Positions 1 to 8,278 of a DNA stretch of 64,000 nucleotides are shown piece by piece. Both the position numbers and the translations under genes were made by a program. The first letter of the stretch is position 1; each line of letters starts with the position of its first letter. The stretch is from the NCBI RefSeq assembly GCF_018408855.1, contig NZ_AP024325.1, positions 868,001 to 932,000 on the forward strand, read 5' to 3'. This stretch comes from Caballeronia sp. NK8. GTDB lineage: Bacteria; Pseudomonadota; Gammaproteobacteria; Burkholderiales; Burkholderiaceae. The notes beneath the pieces were generated by a model that saw only the letters and a program-made list of their open reading frames with translations, searched no databases and was not told the DNA's origin.

Positions 1-1046
1 CCCGAGAAATCGTAAGGCCCCGGCAGATTGCCGAGCGCCTGTCCCGTTTCCAGACCGATCGTGAAGGGCCACGCCGAATACGCGCCGCCGTCGATCAGAA
101 GCTGTGCGTCGAGCGCGAGCAGCCGGCCCGTTTTATCGGCATACGCGGTGAGTTCGTAATGATGCTGACGCGAGTTCGCACCGGCGATCAGATGTTCGCG
201 GCGATCCTCGATGAAGCGAAACGGCTTGCGGTACTTGAGCGCGAGCCACGCAATGCACAGCTCTTCCTGCTGAAGCACGCATTTGTAGCCGAACGCGCCG
301 CCGACATCGGGCGAGATGACGCGCACCTGTCCGTGCTCGATGCCGAGACACTGCGACAGCACCGTGCGGATCATGTGCGGCACCTGCGTCGACGTGATGA
401 CGACGAGTTGCGAATGCGTATGATCCCAGTAGGCGAGCACGGCCTTGCCTTCCATCGGCACCATGCACTGGCGTGCGAGATCGACCTTCTGTTTCACGAC
501 GACAGGCGCGTCCTTCGAACGTGCGTCGAAGTCGACATCGGCCTTGAGGTCGAGAAAGAGATTGTCGGTCCAGTGATCGTGCACGCGCACATCGGTGCGT
601 TCGCGTGCGGTGAATGCGTTTGCGAAGGCCGGCAGTTCGTCGAGATCGAGCTCGATTTCCTCGGCGATATCCTCGGCCTGCGCACGCGTCTTCGCGAAGC
701 ACATCGCGACCGGCTCGCCGACGAAACGCACCTTGCCCGACGCGAGCGGCGGATGCGACGAAGGCTTGTAGCTGGGCAGGCTCGAATCCGCGACGATATC
801 GGTCGCGCCCTGCATGTCGTCGCGCAGGATCACCTGCTCTGCATACTGTTCCGGCTTGCCGATACGCACGATACGCGCATGGGCGACGGGGCTGCGCAGG
901 AACGCGACTTCCTGCAAATCCGGAAACGTATAGTCGGCGACGAACTTGCCCTTGCCGTGCAGATGCCGCTCGTCTTCGCGGCGTCTGACGCGCGCGCCGA
1001 CGCCCCCGCTTTCGGCCGGCGCTTCCATGTGTTCGGTGTGACTCAT
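1..1046 (-). CDS. Molybdenum hydroxylase large subunit (xanthine dehydrogenase / CoxL superfamily), partial
   Basis: Large, molybdopterin-binding subunit of a xanthine dehydrogenase / aerobic CO dehydrogenase-type hydroxylase. Only the N-terminal 348 residues are present; the rest lies left of base 1. The ATG at 1046 opens a continuous minus-strand frame starting MSHTEHMEAP. The hammerhead region is visible (RSPVAHARI, then VRFVGEPVA near residue 110), and the Mo-domain signature PDVGGAFGYK lies near residue 245. Family members hydroxylate aldehydes, purines or N-heteroaromatics using water-derived oxygen; the active-site loop that separates CO dehydrogenases from the others is outside the window, so the substrate cannot be named. 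It starts 20 bp after the stop of the Rieske beta subunit, which suggests co-transcription with a ring-hydroxylating dioxygenase. FAD and 2Fe-2S subunits are not seen and may lie further left. Confidence 0.85.
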   Translation of the reverse strand, partial: MSHTEHMEAPAESGGVGARVRRREDERHLHGKGKFVADYTFPDLQEVAFLRSPVAHARIVRIGKPEQYAEQVILRDDMQGATDIVADSSLPSYKPSSHPPLASGKVRFVGEPVAMCFAKTRAQAEDIAEEIELDLDELPAFANAFTARERTDVRVHDHWTDNLFLDLKADVDFDARSKDAPVVVKQKVDLARQCMVPMEGKAVLAYWDHTHSQLVVITSTQVPHMIRTVLSQCLGIEHGQVRVISPDVGGAFGYKCVLQQEELCIAWLALKYRKPFRFIEDRREHLIAGANSRQHHYELTAYADKTGRLLALDAQLLIDGGAYSAWPFTIGLETGQALGNLPGPYDFS

Positions 1047-1066
1047 GCGCTCTCTCCCAACGATGT

Positions 1067-1576
1067 TCAGACGGGATAAGCGAGATCGTTCGCGATCATC
1101 GCCGTGTCATACACCGCCTGTCTTTCCTTCAGCAGAAGAACGTTACCATTGCGCGCGAAGCGATCAAAAAGCCTGCCCGCCTGATGCAAAGTCGTCGCGC
1201 CTTCGACGAGCGTCTGCAGCAACATGTAGTTGCTCTGCGCGATGATCTCTTCATCCGTTGCGTTCAGAATGCGTACGTTCGAAACGAAATGCAGCATCTG
1301 GCGCGGCGCGAACATCTGCGTGCGCGAGATCGCCACTGCGCGGTCACGCAACATGTCGCGCCCTTCCGCATACACCAGCCCGACGGGAAAACCGTTTGCT
1401 GCGTTCTCGTACTCGGTCACGCGGTAAAGACAGTTCTCGGTGAAGAACTCCGGCCAGCGCTCGATGTCGCCGCTATCCAGCGCCGCGCAATACTCCGCAT
1501 GAAAATCCTCCACGGCGGCGCGCGCGATCAGCGCCTTGTCGTGCGCGATATTCTGCTTCTCGAATCCTGGCAACAT
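1067..1576 (-). CDS. Aromatic-ring-hydroxylating dioxygenase, beta subunit
   Basis: Small, structural beta subunit of a Rieske ring-hydroxylating dioxygenase, 169 residues, the usual size. It has the SnoaL/NTF2-like fold pattern: an N-terminal helix with EYCAALDSGDIERWPEFF, then a tyrosine-rich strand region and RQMLHFVSNVRI near the middle. The beta subunit supports assembly of the alpha3beta3 hexamer and carries no metal. Its ATG at 1576 sits directly against the alpha-subunit stop codon (1577-1579), a layout that implies translational coupling. Family resemblance is to anthranilate, salicylate and related carboxy-aromatic dioxygenases of the AndAd/NagH type. This is from recall of the family and is not proof of substrate. 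Confidence 0.88.
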   Translation of the reverse strand: MLPGFEKQNIAHDKALIARAAVEDFHAEYCAALDSGDIERWPEFFTENCLYRVTEYENAANGFPVGLVYAEGRDMLRDRAVAISRTQMFAPRQMLHFVSNVRILNATDEEIIAQSNYMLLQTLVEGATTLHQAGRLFDRFARNGNVLLLKERQAVYDTAMIANDLAYPV

Positions 1577-2869
1577 CTAGAACTCCATGACTTCACGATA
1601 GTGTTTGTACATGGCGCGAATGGCAGCCTCGGAGATCAGGTTGTCAGCCGTGCCGATCTTGTCGCCGTCCAGCTTGATGATGCTGCGATCGCTCACCGAG
1701 CGGCGCACGCCTTCCTGGACGAACTTCATCGCTTCGTTGTCTTCGAGGCCGAGAAAGCCCGATGGTCCCATCAGATTGCCCTGGCGCAGACGGTGGCGCA
1801 GCATCTCGTCGGTATCGTCTTCATAGCCGAACATGGTCCAGAGCATGATCATGCTGTTCGGTCCGTTCGGAACGATATGGCGCACGCCGAGCGTGTTCAT
1901 CTCGCGCTGCACGATGAGGTTCGGCCAGATCGTCTGCATCGTGACGGACCACTCGGAATCGAACTCCTTGATGAACTCGAGAAAGCGTTCATCGCGCAAG
2001 GTCATGCCGTCGTGGAAGGAGCGCATCTCCTTCTTCTTGTCTTCGTCGATGGTCGCGTAGAGCGAATCGCTTTTCGCCGAGGCCATCGTGCCGTGAATGC
2101 CGTACTTGCTGTCGGCGACCATCGCCGAGCGATTGCCCGCGACGAGCAGACCGAACACGACCAGAAACGAATGCAGCAGCGTCGCGTGATACGGGTCCTT
2201 CAGATTCTCGTGATACATCTTCCAGTTGCACGGCAGCTCGTTCTTGTAGAAGCCGAGCACGCGCAGGGGCTTGCCGTTGAACACGGCGTCGAAGTCCGTG
2301 AGGATCTCGGGCGTGAGATAGTCTTCGAGCGGCTCCATGTCATGCGTGAAGGATGCGAACACCACACCGTTGCGCGTCGCGACCGCGAGTTTCTTCAGGC
2401 CGTGCGCGTCGGTGCGGAAGTCCTTCGGCATGCCGCCCAGCTTGTTCACGCCGCGCCGGAACGGCACGCCCTGAAGATTGCCCTTCAGGTCATACGACCA
2501 TTGGTGATACGGGCACACGAACTCCTTGTTGTTGCCGCGGCTGTGCCGGCAGAACTCCGCGCCGCGATGCGCGCAGCGGTTCTCGAACACGTTGATCGAG
2601 CCGTCTTCGGCGCGCGATACGACGACCGGCGTCGGTCCTACATACGAGCGCTTGTAATCCCCGGCGTTCGGCACTTCCGCTTCCAGCGCGACGAAATTCC
2701 AGGTGCGGCCATGAAAGATCCGCTCGACTTCGCGCGCATAGACGGCTTCGCTCGTATAGACCCAGTCGGGAATGCATTGCAGCCCTTCTTCGGGCCACAC
2801 GAGCCCTTCGATCGGCGGATTCTTGCTTTGAGGCGTATGCACGCCGATGATCGTTTCAGACGAGTACAC
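1577..2869 (-). CDS. Aromatic-ring-hydroxylating dioxygenase, alpha subunit (Rieske non-heme iron oxygenase)
   Basis: Catalytic alpha subunit, 430 residues. The Rieske 2Fe-2S site is complete: Cys99-x-His101, then 17 residues, then Cys119-x2-His122. The mononuclear iron site is in the segment ENLKDPYHATLLH around residues 220-232 (Asp bridge and two His). It dihydroxylates or hydroxylates an aromatic ring with O2, fed by the ferredoxin and reductase encoded just upstream. The start is a GTG at 2869, preceded by GGAGATCAAG as ribosome binding site; the reductase frame ends inside this gene (14-base overlap). The polar C-terminal half and the four-gene arrangement resemble anthranilate/salicylate-type three-component systems (AndA, Nag), but the substrate is inference. 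No regulator is adjacent. Confidence 0.9.
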   Translation of the reverse strand: MYSSETIIGVHTPQSKNPPIEGLVWPEEGLQCIPDWVYTSEAVYAREVERIFHGRTWNFVALEAEVPNAGDYKRSYVGPTPVVVSRAEDGSINVFENRCAHRGAEFCRHSRGNNKEFVCPYHQWSYDLKGNLQGVPFRRGVNKLGGMPKDFRTDAHGLKKLAVATRNGVVFASFTHDMEPLEDYLTPEILTDFDAVFNGKPLRVLGFYKNELPCNWKMYHENLKDPYHATLLHSFLVVFGLLVAGNRSAMVADSKYGIHGTMASAKSDSLYATIDEDKKKEMRSFHDGMTLRDERFLEFIKEFDSEWSVTMQTIWPNLIVQREMNTLGVRHIVPNGPNSMIMLWTMFGYEDDTDEMLRHRLRQGNLMGPSGFLGLEDNEAMKFVQEGVRRSVSDRSIIKLDGDKIGTADNLISEAAIRAMYKHYREVMEF

Positions 2870-4103
2870 CTTGATCTCCCGAGTGTGTTGAGCGAATCAG
2901 CCGTTCGAGCTGACGCAGCTTGATCGTGGGGTCGGCGAGCATGCCGGCGTCGACGGGCACCGCGTCTTCGACGAGCCGTCTGATCGCGCGCAGCTCGCCG
3001 CCCTGATTGATCGCGAGCGCATGGACGATGACACCGTCGCGCAGTGCCATCAGCAGCGTCTTGCCGTCCGCGCCCGCGCGTTCGATCCATCGATCGACGG
3101 CGCCGCCGGGCATGCCGAGCATCTGGATGTTCCAGTCGTATTGATCGGTCCAGAACCACGGAGTCGGCGCATAAGTGAGCGCGTCGCCCGCGATGTTGCG
3201 CGCCGCGACGATCGCCTGTTCCTGCGCGTTCTGCCACGATTCGAGGCGCGTCGCGCGATCGTTCGCGCCATATGGGAAGTTCGCGCAATCGCCAGCCGCA
3301 TAGACATCGGGCGCGGACGTGCGGCAATGTCTATCGACGCTGATGCCGTTGTTCGTCGCGATGCCCGCGGTCTTCGCGAGTTCGTCGTTCGGTTCCTGGC
3401 CGATCGCGACCACGCACAGATCGAAGTGCTCGCCATTCACTTGCACGCCCGTTGCGTGCTCTCGCACTTGCAATTGCTTCGCGTCGAATACGAAACGCAC
3501 GCCGTGCGTCTCGTGCTTCGCGCGCAGACGTTCGGAAAAGATCGGCGGCAAGGCGCGGCTCAACAGGCTCGCTGCGGATTCGAACACGCTGACATCGAGG
3601 CCGCGCGTGCGCGCACTCGCCGCGAATTCCAGACCGAGAAAGCCGCCGCCGATCACTGCCGCCGAGTGCGCGGTCGCAAGACGCGAACGCAGACGCATCG
3701 CGTCGTCGAGCGTGCGCAGATAGAACGTGTGCGGTCCTTCCGGAACGTCGGCCAGGCGGCGCGCGCGACCGCCCGTGGTCAGCAGGCAATGGTCGTAGCG
3801 CAACTCGCCGCCGCGTGCGAGCGTCGCGACATGCCGTTGCGTATCGAGGCGCAGCACGCGATCGTCGAGCCACTCGATGCGGGCGGTGTCATAGAGTTCG
3901 GCTGTGTGCACCCAGCCCTTGAAGCAATCGTCATCGTCTTGCGCGAGCAGCACGTCCTTCGAGAGCGGCGGCCTTTCATACGGCGCGTGACGCTCGTTGC
4001 CCGCCAGCACGATGCGCCCTTCGAATCCGTATGTGCGCAGCGCTTCGGCCGCTCGCGCGCCCGCCTGTCCCGCGCCGATGATCAATACCGTCTGCGTCGC
4101 CAT
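2856..4103 (-). CDS. Ferredoxin--NAD(P)+ reductase component of the ring-hydroxylating dioxygenase
   Basis: FAD-dependent pyridine nucleotide-disulfide oxidoreductase, 415 residues, that passes electrons from NAD(P)H to the Rieske ferredoxin. The FAD-binding GxGxxG is at residues 10-15 (GAGQAG), the NAD-binding motif is GGGFLGLEFA in the middle, and the second FAD contact is the YAAGDCA segment. The frame stays open for 65 codons upstream of 4103, but that stretch is arginine/alanine-rich shadow sequence overlapping the ferredoxin gene, and the ATG at 4103 gives the canonical start MATQTVLIIGAG. It lies 14 bp after the ferredoxin stop and overlaps the alpha-subunit GTG start by 14 bases, so the genes are co-translated. 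Confidence 0.9.
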   Translation of the reverse strand: MATQTVLIIGAGQAGARAAEALRTYGFEGRIVLAGNERHAPYERPPLSKDVLLAQDDDDCFKGWVHTAELYDTARIEWLDDRVLRLDTQRHVATLARGGELRYDHCLLTTGGRARRLADVPEGPHTFYLRTLDDAMRLRSRLATAHSAAVIGGGFLGLEFAASARTRGLDVSVFESAASLLSRALPPIFSERLRAKHETHGVRFVFDAKQLQVREHATGVQVNGEHFDLCVVAIGQEPNDELAKTAGIATNNGISVDRHCRTSAPDVYAAGDCANFPYGANDRATRLESWQNAQEQAIVAARNIAGDALTYAPTPWFWTDQYDWNIQMLGMPGGAVDRWIERAGADGKTLLMALRDGVIVHALAINQGGELRAIRRLVEDAVPVDAGMLADPTIKLRQLERLIRSTHSGDQGVLV

Positions 4104-4117
4104 GATTGCTCCGCGCC

Positions 4118-4423
4118 TCACAGATCGACGTAAATGTCGCCGCCTTCCACCTGCACGCCGTAGACGCGCAGCGCCTGCGTGACCGGCGCGCACTGCGCCG
4201 CGCCCGTGCGGATGTCGAAGCGCCCCTGATGCAGCGGACATTCGATGCAGCCGTCTTCCATATAGCCATCGCTCAAAAGCGCGAACTGATGCGTGCAAAC
4301 GTTATGCGTGGCATGCACTTCGCCATCGAGCAGATAGAGCGCGATCCGCTCCTCGCCGATCGTCACGCCGAGCGGCTCGTCTTCCACGAGATCGGCGAGT
4401 TTCGCCGCGAACCTGAGTGCCAT
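4118..4423 (-). CDS. Rieske [2Fe-2S] ferredoxin component of the dioxygenase
   Basis: Small soluble Rieske ferredoxin, 101 residues, shuttling electrons between reductase and oxygenase. Cluster ligands are Cys43-x-His45 and Cys62-x2-His65 (CTH ... CPLHQGRFD), spaced as in NagAb/AndAb-like ferredoxins. It is the first gene of the operon: a sigma-70-like promoter lies 50-77 bases upstream and an inverted repeat 21-34 bases upstream of the ATG. Gene order ferredoxin-reductase-alpha-beta is complete, so the system should be able to function without partners from elsewhere. Confidence 0.92.
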   Translation of the reverse strand: MALRFAAKLADLVEDEPLGVTIGEERIALYLLDGEVHATHNVCTHQFALLSDGYMEDGCIECPLHQGRFDIRTGAAQCAPVTQALRVYGVQVEGGDIYVDL

Positions 4424-4443
4424 CTGTCGCCCCTTCGAAATCG

Positions 4444-4457
4444 ATCAGTATGCTGAT
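4444..4457. promoter_or_regulatory. Inverted repeat, candidate operator of the dioxygenase operon
   Basis: ATCAG-TATG-CTGAT, perfect 5-base arms. It lies just downstream of the expected transcription start of the promoter at 4473-4500 and 20 bases before the ferredoxin ATG, a position suited to a repressor. The cognate regulator is not in the window. Confidence 0.45.
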
Positions 4458-4472
4458 GAACTTGATGAGCGA

Positions 4473-4500
4473 ATACTAGCAGGACTTTTCGGAGAGTCAA
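4473..4500 (-). promoter_or_regulatory. Sigma-70-like promoter of the dioxygenase operon
   Basis: On the minus strand, TTGACT (4500-4495), a 16-base spacer and TAGTAT (4478-4473). Both hexamers are close to consensus and the surrounding sequence is AT-rich for this genome. Confidence 0.6.
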
Positions 4501-4558
4501 CCCGAACAAAAATAATGGCTTTCCCGTAGACGGACGGGCAGGCACACGCGGCTATGCG

Positions 4559-5494
4559 ATGATTCCAGCCTCCGTCACGATGTCGAGCGTCATGCCTTCC
4601 ACCGCCGCCACGCGCCCGTCCCATCTGCCGCTCGCCAGCATTGGCTTCATCCTTGCTTCGATGCTGTGCTTCGCGATCGTCGATACGCTCGCGAAGGCCA
4701 TCGCACTGCACTATCCGGCCAACGAACTCACGTTCTTCCGCATGTTGTTCGGTCTTGCGCCGGCCATCGCGGCGTGCTGTGTCGGCGAGCGTTCGCTGAT
4801 CGAGCGCGTGAAGCGCCTCGATATCAAGGGACAGACATGGCGCGCGCTGACGCTGCTCGGCGCGTCCGGATTTTTCTTCGCAGGTTTGCCCTATATTCCG
4901 CTGGGCGAGGCGGTGGCGATCGCGTATTCGGAAACGCTGATCGTCGTCGTGCTCGCGCCGTTCATCCTGCAGGAGCGGCTCAGTGCGCGTTCGGCCGTGG
5001 CGGCCATGATTGGTTTCGCGGGCGTGCTGCTGGTCGTTCGGCCGGGCGGCGGCGAATCGAGCTGGCTCGGACCGTTGCTGTTGTTGTCGAGTGCGATGTG
5101 CGGCGCGCTATCGATCATTCAGATCAAGCGCATTCGCGCCACGGACGATTCGCGCACCACGGTGTTGTTCTTCACCGCCGTGGGAACGCTCGTCACGGCG
5201 TGCACGCTCGCGTTCAGCTGGAAGACGCCGACCCTCGATGCACTCGCGCTGATGGCATTGCTCGGCGCATTGGCGACCGTCGGACAGATCCTGATGACAG
5301 TGGCCTTCCGGCGCGCCGACGCCGGCACGCTCGCGCCCTTCAACTACACGAGCATCGTGTGGGCCGCATTGTTTGCGTATATCGCGTGGGGTGAGACGAT
5401 CGCGCCGCTTTCGCTTGCGGGCATCGCGTTGATCGTCGGCAGTGCGATCGCCGTTGCGTGGCAGCGCAAGATTCCTGAAGGACCGCTTGCGTGA
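4559..5494 (+). CDS. DMT-superfamily transporter, EamA family
   Basis: Inner-membrane carrier of 311 residues with two tandem EamA repeats, about ten hydrophobic helices in all (first helix near residues 28-45, IGFILASMLCFAIV; repeat 2 begins near residue 160). Members export or import small metabolites such as amino acids, often unassigned. It is transcribed divergently from the dioxygenase operon with a 135-base gap. No clear Shine-Dalgarno precedes the ATG at 4559, and ATGs at 4580 or 4592 would leave the membrane core intact. The substrate is unknown. Confidence 0.8.
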   Translation: MIPASVTMSSVMPSTAATRPSHLPLASIGFILASMLCFAIVDTLAKAIALHYPANELTFFRMLFGLAPAIAACCVGERSLIERVKRLDIKGQTWRALTLLGASGFFFAGLPYIPLGEAVAIAYSETLIVVVLAPFILQERLSARSAVAAMIGFAGVLLVVRPGGGESSWLGPLLLLSSAMCGALSIIQIKRIRATDDSRTTVLFFTAVGTLVTACTLAFSWKTPTLDALALMALLGALATVGQILMTVAFRRADAGTLAPFNYTSIVWAALFAYIAWGETIAPLSLAGIALIVGSAIAVAWQRKIPEGPLA

Positions 5495-5497
5495 ACG

Positions 5498-5764
5498 TCA
5501 ATCCGCGAATCGCTCGTACGTGATGAGTCCGCCATATACGAGCCCCGCCGCAAGACTCGTGCAGCCGCTATAGCTCACGAGACCGAGCGCCCACCCTTCA
5601 TTACCGACGACAAAGCGCAGCGCGAGCGCGAGACCGCACCAGCCCGCGATACGAAAGCCGCGCGATCGTCCGGCGCGCAACTCACAGCCGAACAAGGTCG
5701 TCTGGTGGCGATCCATCGATAAGGCCAAAAAGGCGAAAGCGATCACGCAGAAAACGAGCGTCAT
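5498..5764 (-). CDS. DUF3325 family small membrane protein
   Basis: 88-residue protein with about three hydrophobic segments (residues 1-15, 37-53, 60-80). It matches by pattern the DUF3325 proteins that accompany PepSY and DUF3649 proteins in iron- or siderophore-uptake operons. Its ATG overlaps the PepSY stop in an ATGA, so it is the last gene of a tightly coupled three-gene operon. Its molecular role is not established for the family. The convergent EamA gene ends 3 bases away. Confidence 0.72.
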   Translation of the reverse strand: MTLVFCVIAFAFLALSMDRHQTTLFGCELRAGRSRGFRIAGWCGLALALRFVVGNEGWALGLVSYSGCTSLAAGLVYGGLITYERFAD

Positions 5765-7389
5765 ACGCTTTCCTCTTCACGCCGAGGCGTCACGGCTCGC
5801 GCAACGGCCTGCTTGCCCACCGGCTTCACACGCGCACGCTGGCGCGTCACGCGCAGTGCGAGCGCCGCATGCAGCGCGGCGAACGCCCACATCATCAGAT
5901 CGAAGCCCGCGAAAACCCAGTCGCCTTGCGCGATACTGCGCCACAACGGTCTGTCGGTGGTCATAGCATTCAGCACGGGCAGCAACGCGAGCAAGGCCGT
6001 GGCGAGCCACAACAGTTCGATCCATGCGCGCCGGACCGGACGCACGAAGGCATACAGCAGCGTCGCGCCCCACACCGCGAAGAACAGGTTGATCTCCGCT
6101 TCATCGCGCGCGGCGATGCCGGGCGACAGCAAGCGATTGCCCCACAGAAAGCCCGTCATCGCGACCGATAATCCCGCGATGCTCGCGATATTCAGGCGCT
6201 CGACGAGCCTGAAGCCGACATGCGGCCGCGCGGGATCGGGCAGTTTCTGGCGGTGCTTCACCGTCCACATGACGAGCCCCGTGCCGACCATCGCCGTGCC
6301 CGCGAGACTGACGATGAAATACAGCCAGCGCAATTGCAGTTCACTGAAGCGCCCGAGATGCAGCGCGTAGAGCACGCCGCGCGTCTCGGCCGCGCCGCCG
6401 ACCCGATCCTTCACTTCGATGAGCTTGCCCGTGACGCCATCGAAAAGCATGTATTGCGGACTCATCGACACGCGCGCTGCCTCGCCGCGCGAAACGGCCA
6501 CGCGCGCCGTGATATCGCCGGGATTCGTGATCGTCACGCGGCCGATCCTGTCGCGGCCCCAGCGTGCCTCGGCGTCGCGCACCATCGCATCGATGGGGGC
6601 CAGCGGCGCGTTCTGTCCACCCGGTTTGCCAGGCTGAATGAACGCGCTCAACTGCGATGTCATCGCCTGTCGCTCGGCGGGCGTCCTGAACGCGGTCTGC
6701 GCGCCCCATGGCATGTACATCGCCATCAGGGTGACGAGACCGGTGTACGTGATCATCGCGTGAAACGGCAGGCCGAACACCGATAGCGCGTTATGCGCGT
6801 CGAGCCATGAGCGTTGACCTTTGCCCCATCGGAAGGTGAAGAAGTCGACGAAGATCTTCTTGTGCGTGATGACGCCGCTCACGATCGCGACAAGCATGAA
6901 CATCGCGCAGAGTCCCGCGAGCCATCGTCCCCATAGCACCGGCATGTAATAAAACTGGAAATGGAAGCGATAAAAAAATTCGCCACCGAGCGTTTTGCGC
7001 GCGCTCGTGCGCTGGCCCGTCACGGGATCGAAGCTCGCCTGTTCGAAGGTGCGCTTGCCCGCCGCCGCGCCCGGCGTGCGCCAGAATGAATCGATGACGC
7101 TCGTGCGCTCGCCCGGCAATTCGAAACTCCATTGCGAACTGCCCGCGGCAATCTTGCCGAGCGTCGCCGTGACGCGTTGCGCGACGAGCGCCGGGTCGGC
7201 CATCTCGCGCTGATGCGGCTGCTCCGGCCGCATCCATTGCGAGGTTTCGTCCTTGAAGTAACTGACGGTGCCGGTCAGGAACATCGCGTAAAGAATCCAT
7301 CCGGCCAGCAGTCCCGCCCACGTATGCAGGTCCGACATGCTCTGGCGAATGCCGCGTCCCTTCGGCTTGCGCTCGCGTGCGTGCTTCAC
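5761..7389 (-). CDS. PepSY-associated TM helix protein, iron-uptake type
   Basis: Inner-membrane protein of 542 residues with the PepSY_TM layout: an N-terminal helix with SDLHTWAGLLAGW, a long periplasmic portion carrying PepSY-like segments, a helix pair around YMPVLWGRWLAGLCAMF, and a C-terminal cluster of helices. The start is a GTG at 7389 that overlaps the DUF3649 stop (GTGA); longer frames to 7509 are shadow sequence. Family members accompany TonB-dependent siderophore receptors and several are thought to be ferric-siderophore reductases; that role is inferred here. The Fur box upstream of the operon supports iron regulation. No TonB receptor gene is adjacent. Confidence 0.85.
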   Translation of the reverse strand: MKHARERKPKGRGIRQSMSDLHTWAGLLAGWILYAMFLTGTVSYFKDETSQWMRPEQPHQREMADPALVAQRVTATLGKIAAGSSQWSFELPGERTSVIDSFWRTPGAAAGKRTFEQASFDPVTGQRTSARKTLGGEFFYRFHFQFYYMPVLWGRWLAGLCAMFMLVAIVSGVITHKKIFVDFFTFRWGKGQRSWLDAHNALSVFGLPFHAMITYTGLVTLMAMYMPWGAQTAFRTPAERQAMTSQLSAFIQPGKPGGQNAPLAPIDAMVRDAEARWGRDRIGRVTITNPGDITARVAVSRGEAARVSMSPQYMLFDGVTGKLIEVKDRVGGAAETRGVLYALHLGRFSELQLRWLYFIVSLAGTAMVGTGLVMWTVKHRQKLPDPARPHVGFRLVERLNIASIAGLSVAMTGFLWGNRLLSPGIAARDEAEINLFFAVWGATLLYAFVRPVRRAWIELLWLATALLALLPVLNAMTTDRPLWRSIAQGDWVFAGFDLMMWAFAALHAALALRVTRQRARVKPVGKQAVARAVTPRREEESV

Positions 7390-7673
7390 GACGGAAGCCC
7401 TCCCGGCGCCACGCTCCATGCGGCCAGCAACAGCGGCATGGCGACGATCACGAGCCCTGCCCATGCGCGCTGCGCGCTGCGAACCGCGAACACCCAGATC
7501 ACCGCGCACGCGTAAATCACGAAGCTCGCGAGCATGCCGGTCAGCACGGCTTGCGGCTTGCTCATCGGCAATGCGAGTGCCGCGACGCTCACGAGTGCGG
7601 CGAGCGCGTAGCCGCCGAATATCGCGGCCACGATGCGCGAGACGAGTGGGCCGTGCCTGACGATCGCGCTCAT
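7386..7673 (-). CDS. DUF3649 family iron-uptake-associated membrane protein
   Basis: 95-residue integral membrane protein with three hydrophobic helices (about residues 12-35, 40-60 and 68-88), fitting DUF3649. The ATG at 7673 (MSAIVRHGPL) is preferred. The frame is open to 7805, but the upstream part begins inside the Fur box and would be untranslated leader. It is the first gene of the DUF3649-PepSY-DUF3325 operon, overlapping the next start by four bases. Its function is unknown beyond the association with iron acquisition. Confidence 0.75.
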   Translation of the reverse strand: MSAIVRHGPLVSRIVAAIFGGYALAALVSVAALALPMSKPQAVLTGMLASFVIYACAVIWVFAVRSAQRAWAGLVIVAMPLLLAAWSVAPGGLPS

Positions 7674-7786
7674 TGAACGAGTGCGAATCGCTGCGTCATG
7701 TGTTTCCAAGGTGTTCGAATAGGAGAATGTTCGGCCGGGCATGCGGCCACGAGACATGGCGCGCCGGAAAATCAGTCGCTCAGCGT

Positions 7787-7827
7787 AAATGATAATAATT
7801 ATCAATAACGCCCGCCGAACTTGTCAA
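7787..7827 (-). promoter_or_regulatory. Promoter with overlapping Fur box
   Basis: A Fur-like site is centred on 7787-7808 (core AATGATAATAATTATCA, very close to the GATAAT-repeat consensus). On the minus strand TTGACA (7827-7822) with an 18-base spacer and GATAAT (7803-7798) form a promoter whose -10 is buried in the Fur box, the classical arrangement for iron repression. It drives the gene starting at 7673. Confidence 0.75.
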
Positions 7828-7928
7828 GCGATGCCTAAAAGGCGAGGAAGGTTGCGCGAGCGCGCGAGGAAGGCGCGATGCGCGTTTGAACGCATCGGTA
7901 GAAGAAATTCCTGAACGGCGTGACGGGT

Positions 7929-8177
7929 TTATTCCTCGCCCGTCACCCATTTTTTCGTGGCGTGATAGCCGCGCTTGGACGTGTCCGCGATGGCATGCCC
8001 CGCCGATTTGGCGCCGTCGCCGATGGCGTGGGCGGCATCGCGTGCGGCATGCCCGGTCTGACGGCCGGCGGATTTCACGTCTTCCTTGAACTGGTGCGCG
8101 CCCGATTCGACGCTGGCGTGCGCGAGCGGGCTGAGCGCGATCAGGAAAACCGGAACGATGAGTGCGAGCTTTTTCAT
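7929..8177 (-). CDS. Small exported protein of unknown function
   Basis: 82 residues. MKKLALIVPVFLIALSPLAHA is a clear Sec signal peptide, with cleavage expected after the ALA-like AHA. The mature part is a polar, alanine/lysine/histidine-rich amphipathic helix with imperfect repeats of the kind GAKSAGHAIADT, GRQTGHAARDA. Such repeats occur in small periplasmic stress or YtxH/late-embryogenesis-like proteins; no function is claimed. The ATG at 8177 is chosen because it begins the signal peptide. The 250 bases between this gene and DUF3649 hold the Fur promoter and otherwise nothing recognised. Confidence 0.65.
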   Translation of the reverse strand: MKKLALIVPVFLIALSPLAHASVESGAHQFKEDVKSAGRQTGHAARDAAHAIGDGAKSAGHAIADTSKRGYHATKKWVTGEE

Positions 8178-8278
8178 GCCGATGATTTTCGCACATCGCG
8201 CGCGCCGTGCATCGCGCTTCACAGCGGCACGGCGTTTGCACCGTCGATGCATCGCCGCCCTCTTGCCTGGAGAAAAAC

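Noticed and set aside
1184..2923. 579-codon open frame on the plus strand
   Set aside because: Antisense shadow of the Rieske alpha and beta subunit genes; high GC third-position bias keeps the opposite frame open and its translation is Arg/His/Ala-rich without motifs.
7674..7805. Longer start for the DUF3649 gene
   Set aside because: The extra residues come from the Fur box and promoter; a poly-Ile start is an artefact of the TAATAATTAT sequence.
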